Assembly (NCBI RefSeq): GCF_025263565.1 | Contig: NZ_CP079865.1 | Coordinates: forward strand, 3,224,001 to 3,288,000 | DNA: 64,000 nt | Origin: Mycobacterium sp. SMC-8 | Lineage (GTDB): Bacteria > Actinomycetota > Actinomycetes > Mycobacteriales > Mycobacteriaceae | Direction of reading: 5' to 3' | Shown here: in pieces, positions 55,592-63,594 of the stretch | How positions within the stretch are numbered: the first letter of the stretch is position 1 | How the letters are laid out: the number at the start of each line of letters is the position of its first letter | Program-made: the position numbers and the translations under genes | Notes under the pieces: model-generated | Told to the model about the DNA's origin: nothing | What the model saw: the letters and a program-made list of their open reading frames with translations, nothing else | The model's database searches: none

Positions 55592-56455
55592 ATGACAGAC
55601 AACAGACCGGTGGCCGTCGTCACCGGAGCAAGCCGGGGCGCGGGACTTGGCATCGCCCACGCGCTGGGCAGCCATGGCTGCATCGTCTACGTCACCGGGC
55701 GGACGGAGTCGGCGGAGCAATCCAGCCGTTCCGGCACGATCGGTGAAGCCGCCGATCTGGTGACCTCTGCCGGGGGAACCGGTATCGCCGTGCGGGTCGA
55801 CCACAGCGATGACGAACAAGTCAGGGAACTCTTCGCCCGAATCAAGCAGGAGCAGGGGCGCGTCGACATCCTGGTCAACAACGCCGCGATCATCCGGGAC
55901 GAGATGATGGGCCGCACCAGGTTCTGGGAAGAACCCCTGAACGTGATCGACACTCTCGACGTGGGACTGCGCAGCAGCTATGTCGCGACGGTGTTCGCCG
56001 CGCCGTTGATGATTCCGAACGGCAAGGGCCTGGTGGCTTTTTCGTCGTCCTCTGGATCGGTGCATTACGCCTTCGGCCCGGCCTACGGTGTACCCAAGGC
56101 GGGCACCGACAAAATGGCTGCCGACATGGCCTTCGACTTCCGTGAGTTCGGTGTTGCCGCGGTGTCGATCTGGATGGGGTCGCTGCTCACCGACCGTGTC
56201 CGAGGAATCATCGCGGGCAACCCGGCCAAGTTCGGGCACATCCTCGACAGCGCCGAAACCCCGGAATTGACCGGGCACGTCATCTGGGCGCTCTACCAGG
56301 ATCCTGAGCTGATGGAACTCAGCGGCCAGACGTTGATCGGCGCAGAACTCGCCGTCAAATACGGCATCGAAGACGAAGGCGGCCGCCGCCCACCGTCCTA
56401 CCGCGACATGTTCGACGTGCACCCGCCGCGTCAGTACGCGCACACGATGCGCTGA
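55592..56455 (+). CDS. SDR-family oxidoreductase (DHRS1-like)
   Basis: 287 residues starting 2 bp after the amidohydrolase stop. VTGASRGAGLGIAHALG, VYVTGRTESAEQSS and YGVPKAGTDKM identify the fold, and SSSSGSVHYAFG holds the Ser. It belongs to the DHRS1-like group, which has a long C-terminal extension (RRPPSYRDMFDVHPPR). It is co-translated with the next gene, whose ATG follows one base after its stop. Confidence 0.88.
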   Translation: MTDNRPVAVVTGASRGAGLGIAHALGSHGCIVYVTGRTESAEQSSRSGTIGEAADLVTSAGGTGIAVRVDHSDDEQVRELFARIKQEQGRVDILVNNAAIIRDEMMGRTRFWEEPLNVIDTLDVGLRSSYVATVFAAPLMIPNGKGLVAFSSSSGSVHYAFGPAYGVPKAGTDKMAADMAFDFREFGVAAVSIWMGSLLTDRVRGIIAGNPAKFGHILDSAETPELTGHVIWALYQDPELMELSGQTLIGAELAVKYGIEDEGGRRPPSYRDMFDVHPPRQYAHTMR

Positions 56456-56456
56456 C

Positions 56457-57383
56457 ATGCGGATCGGATTGACTGGCGGTGCAACAACGGTCGACAAGAT
56501 CGTGGTACAGGCCCAACAGGCAGAGGCTGACGGGTTCAGCGCGCTGTGGTACGCCAGCGCCGTCGCCGGCGATCCGTTGGTGGCCATGGCCATCGCCGGC
56601 CGGGCGACGTCGTCTATTGAGCTCGGAACCGCTGTGCTGCAGACCTATCCGTGTCATCCGCTATTACAGGCCAATCGCGTCGCCGCGGCGTCCAACGCCA
56701 TGGGGCGGCCAGGACTGACGCTGGGCATCGGTGCTTCACACGAATCGGTGGTCCGTGGGGTTCTCGGTCTACCCTACGACCACCCCGTTGCGAACACGGA
56801 GGAGTACCTGCGAATCGTCACCGCACTCCTGCGCGGTGAAGATGTCGACCTCGACGGCAAACACTGGTCGGTGCATACCCACGGGCGTGCGGTCACCGTT
56901 GATCATTCTGTCCCCGTGCTCGTGGCTGCGCTGGGACCACGCATGGTCCACGTCGCCGGGACGCACACTGACGGTGTCGTACTGTGGATGGCCTCGGCGA
57001 AAGCGATCGAGAAACGCATCGGGTCAACCCTTTTCGCCGCCGCCGCCGCAGCTGGTCGTCCTTCGCCGCGCATCGTCGCGGGGTTGCCCGTCGCTGTTCA
57101 TCCGGATCTCAGCGAGGCCCGTGAAGCCGTGGCGGCCACGGCGGGCGGCTACGAGAACGAAGCCAATTATCGCCGAATCATCGATGAGGGGGGAGGTTCC
57201 TCGGCTGCCGATCTCGCCATCGTCGGTGACGAGGAGGAGGTGCGCGCGGGTTTGCAACGCCTCGTCGATGTCGGAGTCACCGACGTGTGGGCGCAGCCGG
57301 TCGCAGTCGGGGCCGACCGCGACGACCGACGCGTTTCGCTGCAGCGCACCCGTGCGCTTCTTTCCCAGCTGACTCGCGAGTGA
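56457..57383 (+). CDS. LLM-class F420-dependent oxidoreductase
   Basis: 308 residues. The luciferase-like TIM barrel has MRIGLTGGATTVDKIVVQAQ, SIELGTAVLQTYPCHP, LGIGASHESVVRGVLG and LVAALGPRMVHVAG. Length and motif order fit the TIGR03564-type F420 enzymes of mycobacteria rather than FMN monooxygenases. It would reduce or oxidise a substrate with cofactor F420, which the organism should make. It starts one base after the SDR stop. Confidence 0.87.
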   Translation: MRIGLTGGATTVDKIVVQAQQAEADGFSALWYASAVAGDPLVAMAIAGRATSSIELGTAVLQTYPCHPLLQANRVAAASNAMGRPGLTLGIGASHESVVRGVLGLPYDHPVANTEEYLRIVTALLRGEDVDLDGKHWSVHTHGRAVTVDHSVPVLVAALGPRMVHVAGTHTDGVVLWMASAKAIEKRIGSTLFAAAAAAGRPSPRIVAGLPVAVHPDLSEAREAVAATAGGYENEANYRRIIDEGGGSSAADLAIVGDEEEVRAGLQRLVDVGVTDVWAQPVAVGADRDDRRVSLQRTRALLSQLTRE

Positions 57384-57389
57384 GGCGTC

Positions 57390-58565
57390 ATGCAGCTCGA
57401 ATTCGATTCAGAGGTCGAGAAGTTCCGTGCCGCGTTCGTTGATTTCCTGACGGCGCACCTACCCGCTGAGGCGGTTGCGCTGGAGCGCCCTCGCTCCAGC
57501 GCCCACGTTCCGGAGTGGGCGCGGAATTGGCAGCGCACTCTCTTCGACCATGGCTGGTTGCATCCCGGCTACCCGCCGGAGTTCGGCGGGCGCAATGCGA
57601 CAGTCGTCGAGCAGTACGTCTACTTCGAGGACCTCTCGCGCAGGCGCCTTTATCAGACGTTCAACCCCCAGGGCGTCGGCATCATCGCTGCCTCGCTCAT
57701 CCACTTCGGAACCCCCGAACAGCAACAACAATGGGCTGTTCCGATCCTGCGCGCGGAAATCGTTGCCGCGCTGGGTATGAGCGAACCGGGAGCCGGCTCG
57801 GACCTCGCTTCGCTGCGGACCCGCGCTGTCCGCGAGGGGAACTCATTCATCGTGGACGGGCAGAAGGTGTGGACGTCCGGCGCGCACGATGCCAATGTGC
57901 TGTTCACTCTGGTGCGCACTGATCCACAGGCTCCGAAGCACAAGGGCATCAGCGTCCTGATGATCCCGACCGACCTCGAGGGTGTCGTGCGCCGACCGTT
58001 CGCCTCCGCCTGCGGGCTCGACGACGTCGACTTCAACGAGGTCTTCTTCACCGGCGTGCGGGTGCCCGCCGAGAATCTCGTCGGTGAGATCAACCAGGGT
58101 TGGCAGATCGCGAACGGCTCGCTAGGCCACGAGCGAACTCTGTTGTGGCTCAGCTACGCCGACAGGCTTCGGGAGTTCCTCGACGACTGGCGCCCGGCAT
58201 CGCAAGTCGACCGCGATGCCTACGCCAAACTGGTCATGGACGACTGGGCCCTGCGGCTGCTGGGCTCCGCGGAGTTGTCACGCGCAACGCGGGGCGACAA
58301 CGATCCGTCGGCGATGTCGGTGCTCAAACTGCTGGGTTCTGAGGCAATTCAAGCCGCCGCCGAGGCGGCGCTGACCACCGCGGGCGTGTCAGGCTTGTGC
58401 GACCCGGAACTGACCAGCCCGTTCTCGCCTTTCCATCTGGAGAGCTACACCAGCAGCTGGTTCACCCGGTATCTGCGCAGTTTCGGGGCCACCATCGCGG
58501 GCGGAACCTCCGAGATCCAGCGCAACATCATCGCCCAACGCGTCTTGGGATTGCCGCGGTCATGA
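57390..58565 (+). CDS. Acyl-CoA dehydrogenase family protein
   Basis: 391 residues. Acyl-CoA dehydrogenase signatures: GMSEPGAGSDLASLRTRA (flavin/substrate region), GQKVWTSGAHDANVLF, and C-terminal GGTSEIQRNIIAQRVLGLPR. I could not locate a definite catalytic Glu. The family oxidises acyl-CoA thioesters with FAD and an electron-transfer flavoprotein. It closes the seven-gene operon, 6 bp after the LLM gene. Its product links the oxidations to beta-oxidation. The 89-bp gap to the convergent hydrolase has no feature that I see. Confidence 0.92.
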   Translation: MQLEFDSEVEKFRAAFVDFLTAHLPAEAVALERPRSSAHVPEWARNWQRTLFDHGWLHPGYPPEFGGRNATVVEQYVYFEDLSRRRLYQTFNPQGVGIIAASLIHFGTPEQQQQWAVPILRAEIVAALGMSEPGAGSDLASLRTRAVREGNSFIVDGQKVWTSGAHDANVLFTLVRTDPQAPKHKGISVLMIPTDLEGVVRRPFASACGLDDVDFNEVFFTGVRVPAENLVGEINQGWQIANGSLGHERTLLWLSYADRLREFLDDWRPASQVDRDAYAKLVMDDWALRLLGSAELSRATRGDNDPSAMSVLKLLGSEAIQAAAEAALTTAGVSGLCDPELTSPFSPFHLESYTSSWFTRYLRSFGATIAGGTSEIQRNIIAQRVLGLPRS

Positions 58566-58654
58566 CACCCGTACAGCCCTGTGCACCAACACGGGGTTGA
58601 AGCGTGGCTCCGCACAGCCTGGCCGATGGCGGTCTGCCTTCAGTTCGTTCGACG

Positions 58655-59602
58655 TCAGGTGATGGACCAGAACTCGAGCAGGGTTCGCACCGTTGCGACC
58701 AGGGCCATGGGCTGATCGAGCATGGGATGGTGTCCGGCGTGCGCTATCTCGACGAAGGGGCCTCGGAGTTCGAGGAATGCGCGGATGCGATCTGCCATGT
58801 CCGCGGGTACCGAGCCGTGCTCGCAGCGCAGATAGGCCATCCGGCAGGCCATCCGTTCCATGATGTGCTCCAGCGTCGACTCGTCGGTCGGCGCCACGGT
58901 CAGCGCCCCGCCGGTGAAGATCGTCGAATCGAACTTCCAGCGCCAGCCGTCGATGTCCCTTCGAACTGATTCGCCGGCGATGTGAGACGCGATGTACGGC
59001 AGTACAACCTGCTGGCTGGGTACCAGGCGGAAACGGCCGACAATCTCCTCGCGGCTGCCATAGGGGCGGCCGACCGGCTTGAGGCTGCGGAGCAACCGCT
59101 CCTCGGGTGAATCCTCGCGAAGTGGCGAGTCGACAATGACGATGCCATTGAGACTGTTCCCGAACAGCGTTGCGGCGGTGGCCGCCACCCAGCCGCCCAT
59201 GCTGTGGCCTACGAGGGTCGGCCTCGCCGAGGGATCGGCGTCATTGGCCACCGCCAGCGCCTCGCGCGCCCATAATGCAAGCGTGTAGGTCGGCCGGCGG
59301 TCGCTGTCGCCGTGTCCGCTCAGGTCGGGGGCGATGACGTAGTGAGTGGCCGCGAAGTAGGGCGCCATGTGGTCCCACCAACCCGAGTGCGCCCCACCGC
59401 CGTGCAGGAGGACGAGCGGAGGATTTCGTCGATCGCCCCACGCGCGCAGATGAACACGGGAATTGTCCACCGTCACGTGGCGGTGCTCAGGTCGTTGTTC
59501 GAGGGAGCTGGAGAACCAGGCGGGTATCGCAGCGTCCCCGAGCGGTTCCCCCGTGACCGGGCCCGAATGGGTGGGTGATGACTTACGGCGCAGCGAGACC
59601 AT
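58655..59602 (-). CDS. Alpha/beta hydrolase
   Basis: 315 residues from ATG 59602 (MVSLRRKSSPTHSGPV). Oxyanion region VLLHGGGAHSGWW, nucleophile elbow VGHSMGGWVAA, and His in HAGHHPMLDQP. It resembles epoxide-hydrolase or esterase-like members of the family, with a lid around residues 170-250. It is divergent from the sulfotransferase pseudogene, with operator site 8 between them and 57 bases upstream. It is convergent with the operon ending at 58565. Confidence 0.87.
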   Translation of the reverse strand: MVSLRRKSSPTHSGPVTGEPLGDAAIPAWFSSSLEQRPEHRHVTVDNSRVHLRAWGDRRNPPLVLLHGGGAHSGWWDHMAPYFAATHYVIAPDLSGHGDSDRRPTYTLALWAREALAVANDADPSARPTLVGHSMGGWVAATAATLFGNSLNGIVIVDSPLREDSPEERLLRSLKPVGRPYGSREEIVGRFRLVPSQQVVLPYIASHIAGESVRRDIDGWRWKFDSTIFTGGALTVAPTDESTLEHIMERMACRMAYLRCEHGSVPADMADRIRAFLELRGPFVEIAHAGHHPMLDQPMALVATVRTLLEFWSIT

Positions 59603-59659
59603 TCTGTGACCCTTACACGTCGGGGCGGCGGCCGATAGTTCAATGTGTTTTCCCAACTG

Positions 59660-59675
59660 CTGTACGAGTGTACAG
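59660..59675. promoter_or_regulatory. 16-bp operator site 8, divergent
   Basis: CTGTACGAGTGTACAG. It lies 7 bases from the ATG of the sulfotransferase remnant and 57 bases from the hydrolase start. Confidence 0.8.
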
Positions 59676-59682
59676 TGCGGCT

Positions 59683-60864
59683 ATGGCCACGAAGGTGCGC
59701 GTGCTCGACCCCGGGCAGATCGTCGAGGCGGCCATCGCCGTCGCGGGACTCGACGACTTCGGTGATGATGACTGGCAGGAGGGTTCGGCCGCCTCGTTGA
59801 CTCGCTCAACGAGGAGGCCGCGCTCAATGAGGTCGGACGCTCGGCAGCTGTCCGCGAGCTCAAGTACCTGCTGGCCGCCCGACTCCGGGGTGGTGGCCCA
59901 TCGCAGCGCGCACCCCGATGTTGCGACGGGTGAGGTTGTCCCACCCGTGGTGATTGTTGGTCAAGCTCGTACCGGGACGAGCATTCTGCACGACTTGATG
60001 GCGTAGGATCCCGCCGCGCGGGTGCCGCTGACCTGGGAGGTGGAACGGCCATGCCCGCCCCCGGAGACCGCCACCTACGACAGTGACCCCCGCATTGCGG
60101 CCGTCGATGCGCGCCTCGCTGCGGTCGGCAAAGCGATGCCTGATCTGTTCGGCATGCATCCGATGGGCGCGCAGTTGGGCCAGGAGTGCGTGTGCATCAC
60201 CACGTCGGCGTTTCGCAGCATCGTCTTCGCCACCCAGTATCGGATCCCGTCGTAAGCCACATGGGTCTTCGACGAAGCCGATCATCGCCCGGCGTATCAA
60301 TGGCATCGAATATTCCTGCAGCATTTACAGTCTCGGCACCCCGCGTCGAGGTGGGTGCTCAAGTCACCGGGACATATCTGGACGCTTGATGAGCTCATCT
60401 CGGAGTACCGCGATGCGCAGTTGGTGCAGACGCATCGCGACCCGCTACGCATCATCGCCTCGGTCACCTCGATGTACGCCACGCTGCGGGCAACCACCAG
60501 CGACGAGGTCGATCCCACTGCCATTGCCGCTGAATGGGCCGAGCGCATCATCGACGGTCTCGATCGCTCGGTGACAGCCCGCATGGACGGCGCCGTCGCC
60601 GCCGACCGCGTCGTCGACCTGAATTTCCGCGATTTCATGAGCGATCAACTCGGCGCGGTGCAGCGCATCTACGAGCAGTTCGACATGCCCTTTACCGATG
60701 ACGTTCGCACCCGGACGGCAGCTTTCCTGGACGCTCATCCTCAGGACAAACACGGCGGACACCGGTACACCTTTGCGGCGACAGGGCTCGACGAGGGGGA
60801 GTGGCGGGAGCGCGCACGGCGGTACCAAGAATTCTTCGACGTGCCTTCCGAGAAGCTGGACTAG
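59683..60864 (+). pseudogene. Decayed sulfotransferase-family gene
   Basis: A full-length gene of about 390 codons can be read only by changing frame. It opens in frame as MATKVRVLDPGQIVEAAIAV. Near 59785 the family sequence moves to the +1 frame (FGRLVDSLNEEAALNE) and returns near 59885 (VVAHRSAHPDVATGE). The 5'-PAPS loop VVIVGQARTGTSILHDLM is present. In-frame stops then occur at 60004 (TAG, after LHDLMA) and 60253 (TAA, after RIPS). The C-terminal part WVLKSPGHIWTLDELISEY is intact. Four lesions make it non-functional unless they are assembly errors. The next SDR begins 3 bases after its stop. Confidence 0.85.
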
Positions 60865-60867
60865 GCC

Positions 60868-61635
60868 ATGACTGACCAAATGCTGAGCGGCCGAGTGCTT
60901 TTCGTTGCAGGTACGGGTGCGCAGATCGGCGCGGCGACGGCACTCATCGCTGCCCGCGAAGGTGCCCGCGTCGCCGTCGGGGCCCGTCGGGTAGAAAACG
61001 CCGAAGACATCGCGTCTGCCATCCGCGACTCCGGGGGTGAAGCGCTTGCCCTGCGCTGCGACGTGACCAGTGACGACGAGGTGGACGCCGCCCTCGACGC
61101 CACGCGATCCGCGTTCGGCGCGATCGACACGGTGTTCTTCAACGCGGCCTATTACGACAACCGCCAGGCGTCCATCGACGTCGATGACGACGACTGGGAC
61201 ACCTCGATGGAGGTCAATTTCAATTCCGCGGTGCGTGTCGCTCGGCGGACCGTGCCGGGCATGGTCGAAAATGGCTGTGGCTCGTTCGTGTTCACATCCT
61301 CGGCGGCCTCTGTCGTAGCCGGGGATACGCGGTTCGGCTATCAGGTCTCCAAGGCGGGGCTGAACGCCGTCACTCGATTTGTGGCAGGCAAGTACGGTCG
61401 GCAAGGCATCCGCGCCAACGCTGTCCTGCCGTTCGTGCTCGAAGGTAACGCCGGCGCTGCGGCGGCGTCGCTGAATTGCCTCGGTCGTTCGCCTACCGCC
61501 GAGGAGATCGGCGAAGCGGTCGTCTTCCTGCTCTCGGATCGTGCCGCGGTGATCACCGGTCAGCTGATTCACCTCGACGGCGGCCTGTTCGTGCGGGCGC
61601 CCTGGCCTACTCCGGCATCGAAACCCCGTCAGTGA
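60868..61635 (+). CDS. SDR-family oxidoreductase
   Basis: 255 residues. AGTGAQIGAATALIA (Gly-rich loop with GAQIG in place of GxGIG), NAAYYDNRQ, FTSSAASVV, and YQVSKAGLNAV. The C-terminus APWPTPASKPRQ is extended. It is coupled to the upstream sulfotransferase remnant and overlaps the start of the next decayed gene. Its expression probably depends on operator site 8. Confidence 0.87.
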   Translation: MTDQMLSGRVLFVAGTGAQIGAATALIAAREGARVAVGARRVENAEDIASAIRDSGGEALALRCDVTSDDEVDAALDATRSAFGAIDTVFFNAAYYDNRQASIDVDDDDWDTSMEVNFNSAVRVARRTVPGMVENGCGSFVFTSSAASVVAGDTRFGYQVSKAGLNAVTRFVAGKYGRQGIRANAVLPFVLEGNAGAAAASLNCLGRSPTAEEIGEAVVFLLSDRAAVITGQLIHLDGGLFVRAPWPTPASKPRQ

Positions 61636-62092
61636 CCGTCGATCTCAGTGGTGGCCTTGATCCCACCCGTGAACTCTTCTTCGTCGATTCGCCCGGCCCC
61701 GACATTCGCGACTCGGCAAGTTTCTGGGCCTACGACGATGATGGTGTAGGCCGCGGTCGGACGGCGGGGGTTCCTATAACGAGGGGTACGTCTTCACCGG
61801 CGATGTGGGACTTGTCCCGGCGCGTGTAGTCCGCGCACCGTGGTTGTCGGCGCCTCCACGCATCGGTGACGACGTGTCCTTGGTTCTCGAATCGGCTTTG
61901 GGCACCGTGGAAGTCGAAGGTATGACTACCACTTCCGTGCTCAACCTCGGAGATCCGAAGTCAGAACACGCACTCGCCGCGTTGCATCAGGCCGGCGTCC
62001 GCTACCGGTGGGATGGGGAAGTCGCCTCTGATGCGCTCGAACGTTCGACGCCGCCGCGTGAGATTCCCGGCCTCGCCGACCTGCTCTTCTGA
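61632..62092 (+). pseudogene. Internally deleted remnant of a DUF7064/DUF7065-like gene
   Basis: The start GTG 61632 (MTVDLSGGLDPTRELFFVDS) overlaps the SDR stop. After about 45 codons the frame changes near 61745. The remaining C-terminal part, in another frame, reads SYNEGYVFTGDVGLVPARVV and later LVLESALGTVEVEG. The normal protein is about 330-370 residues; here only about 150 codons of both ends survive, so the middle was lost. The family is common in lipid-degradation clusters and has no known reaction. Confidence 0.65.
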
Positions 62093-62161
62093 TCCTGCCC
62101 AGGCGGTGTGATCTGCGACATCGATTGACCGGGCCGATTTCCGATAATCGAGGACAGTCTG

Positions 62162-62177
62162 CTCTACAGTCGTACAG
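62162..62177. promoter_or_regulatory. 16-bp operator site 9
   Basis: CTCTACAGTCGTACAG, 31 bases upstream of the NtaA-like monooxygenase start. Confidence 0.75.
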
Positions 62178-62208
62178 CGAATTGGTAAATCCTTAGGTAG
62201 GGGCCGGT

Positions 62209-63585
62209 ATGTCCAAACGCTTGATCTTCACGCTGCTGCTGATGGATTCCATCGGCCACAACTTTCACGGGATCTGGCGTCACCCTCGCGCGCGCAACCG
62301 GGAATTCAAAGGCTTCGATCTGTGGGTGGAGTTGGCGAAGAAGGCCGAACAGGCCAAGGTGGACGCCTTCTTCTTCACCGACGTCATGGGTGTGCAGGGT
62401 GAGTACAACGGCTCCCGCGACGTCGTCTTCGAGCAAGCGATGAATGTGCCGATCGGGGATTGCACGATGGTGATCCCGGCGATGGCGCACCAGACCAACG
62501 ACCTCGGCTTTCTATACACGAGTTCTGTCATCCAACATCACCCATTCGTCTTCGCGCGCGCCGCGTCGACGCTCGATCATCTGAGCAACGGCCGCATCGG
62601 CTGGAACATCGTCACCTCGGCCAACGAGAAGGCCTTCCGCAACCTCGGGCTCCCTACCAGTCCCTCTCACGAGGAGCGCTATGCCTGGGCAGCCGAATAT
62701 GTCGACGTCACCTACAAGTTGTGGGAAGCGTCGTGGGACGTCGGTGCGATCGTCAACGATCGGGTCGCGGGTGTCTACGCAGATCCAACCAAGGTGCACG
62801 ACATCAACCACGAGGGCAAGCGCTACAGCGTCGAGGGGTTCAACCTGATGGAGCCCTCGCCGCAGCGAACGCCGGTACTCGCCCAGGCCGGAGGATCGCC
62901 GGCCGGGCTGGACTTCGCCAGCAGCCACGCTGAGCTGATGTTCTTGTCGGCCATGACCTTGGAAACCATTGCGCAGCAGATTGATACGGTCCGCGGTTTG
63001 GCCCGCGAGCGTGGCCGCCGCGACGGCGACATTCTGTTCCTCCAGGGCATGATGTTCATCATCGGATCAACCGACGAAGAGGCCTACCGCAAGTGGGGTG
63101 AGTTGGAAGAATTTCGCAGCCAGGAGGCGCAGACCGCCTACTTCGCCAGTCTCAGCGGCATGGATCTCGGCAAGTACGACCCAGCAACACCGCTGGAGGA
63201 CATCCTCGACGAAATCCCCGGTATCCGTGGGGCTTTCCTGTCGTTGATCAACGCTTGGCCCGCCGGCTCGAAGCCGACGATCAAGGACTTCCTGTCATCG
63301 TTGTCCTTACCGCAGATGGTGGTCGGTTCGCCGGAGACCATTGCGGGGCGGCTGCTCGAGTATCAAGGTGCGGGGGTGGACGGCGTCCAGGTGATGAACG
63401 CACTGATGCCGGAGAGCTACGACGACTTCTTCGAACACCTCGTCCCTGTGTTGCAGGACAAGGGCATCATGCAGAAGGAGTACGCGCCAGGAACTCTGCG
63501 GGAGAAGCTCTTTGGAGTGTCAACCGCCGATATCAGCGAGCGCCATCCCGCGTTCGGATACCGGGGGATGTTCGCCGATCAGTGA
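62209..63585 (+). CDS. LLM-class flavin monooxygenase (NtaA/SnaA/DszA family)
   Basis: 458 residues. N-terminal MSKRLIFTLLLMDSIGHN, AKVDAFFFTDVMGVQGEY, ASTLDHLSNGRIGWNIVTS and LAQAGGSPAGLDFASSHAEL are hallmarks of the two-component, FMNH2-dependent NtaA/DszA monooxygenases. These insert oxygen into nitrogen- or sulfur-linked or Baeyer-Villiger-type substrates, with reduced FMN from a separate reductase. No such reductase is in the window. It is a single gene after operator site 9, and is convergent with the TetR gene. Confidence 0.93.
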   Translation: MSKRLIFTLLLMDSIGHNFHGIWRHPRARNREFKGFDLWVELAKKAEQAKVDAFFFTDVMGVQGEYNGSRDVVFEQAMNVPIGDCTMVIPAMAHQTNDLGFLYTSSVIQHHPFVFARAASTLDHLSNGRIGWNIVTSANEKAFRNLGLPTSPSHEERYAWAAEYVDVTYKLWEASWDVGAIVNDRVAGVYADPTKVHDINHEGKRYSVEGFNLMEPSPQRTPVLAQAGGSPAGLDFASSHAELMFLSAMTLETIAQQIDTVRGLARERGRRDGDILFLQGMMFIIGSTDEEAYRKWGELEEFRSQEAQTAYFASLSGMDLGKYDPATPLEDILDEIPGIRGAFLSLINAWPAGSKPTIKDFLSSLSLPQMVVGSPETIAGRLLEYQGAGVDGVQVMNALMPESYDDFFEHLVPVLQDKGIMQKEYAPGTLREKLFGVSTADISERHPAFGYRGMFADQ

Positions 63586-63594
63586 CCGCAGCGA

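Noticed and set aside
58570..58586. Half-site like GTACAGCCCTGTGC after the acyl-CoA dehydrogenase
   Set aside because: The arms and spacing do not match the 16-bp consensus, and no gene starts downstream in the right orientation.
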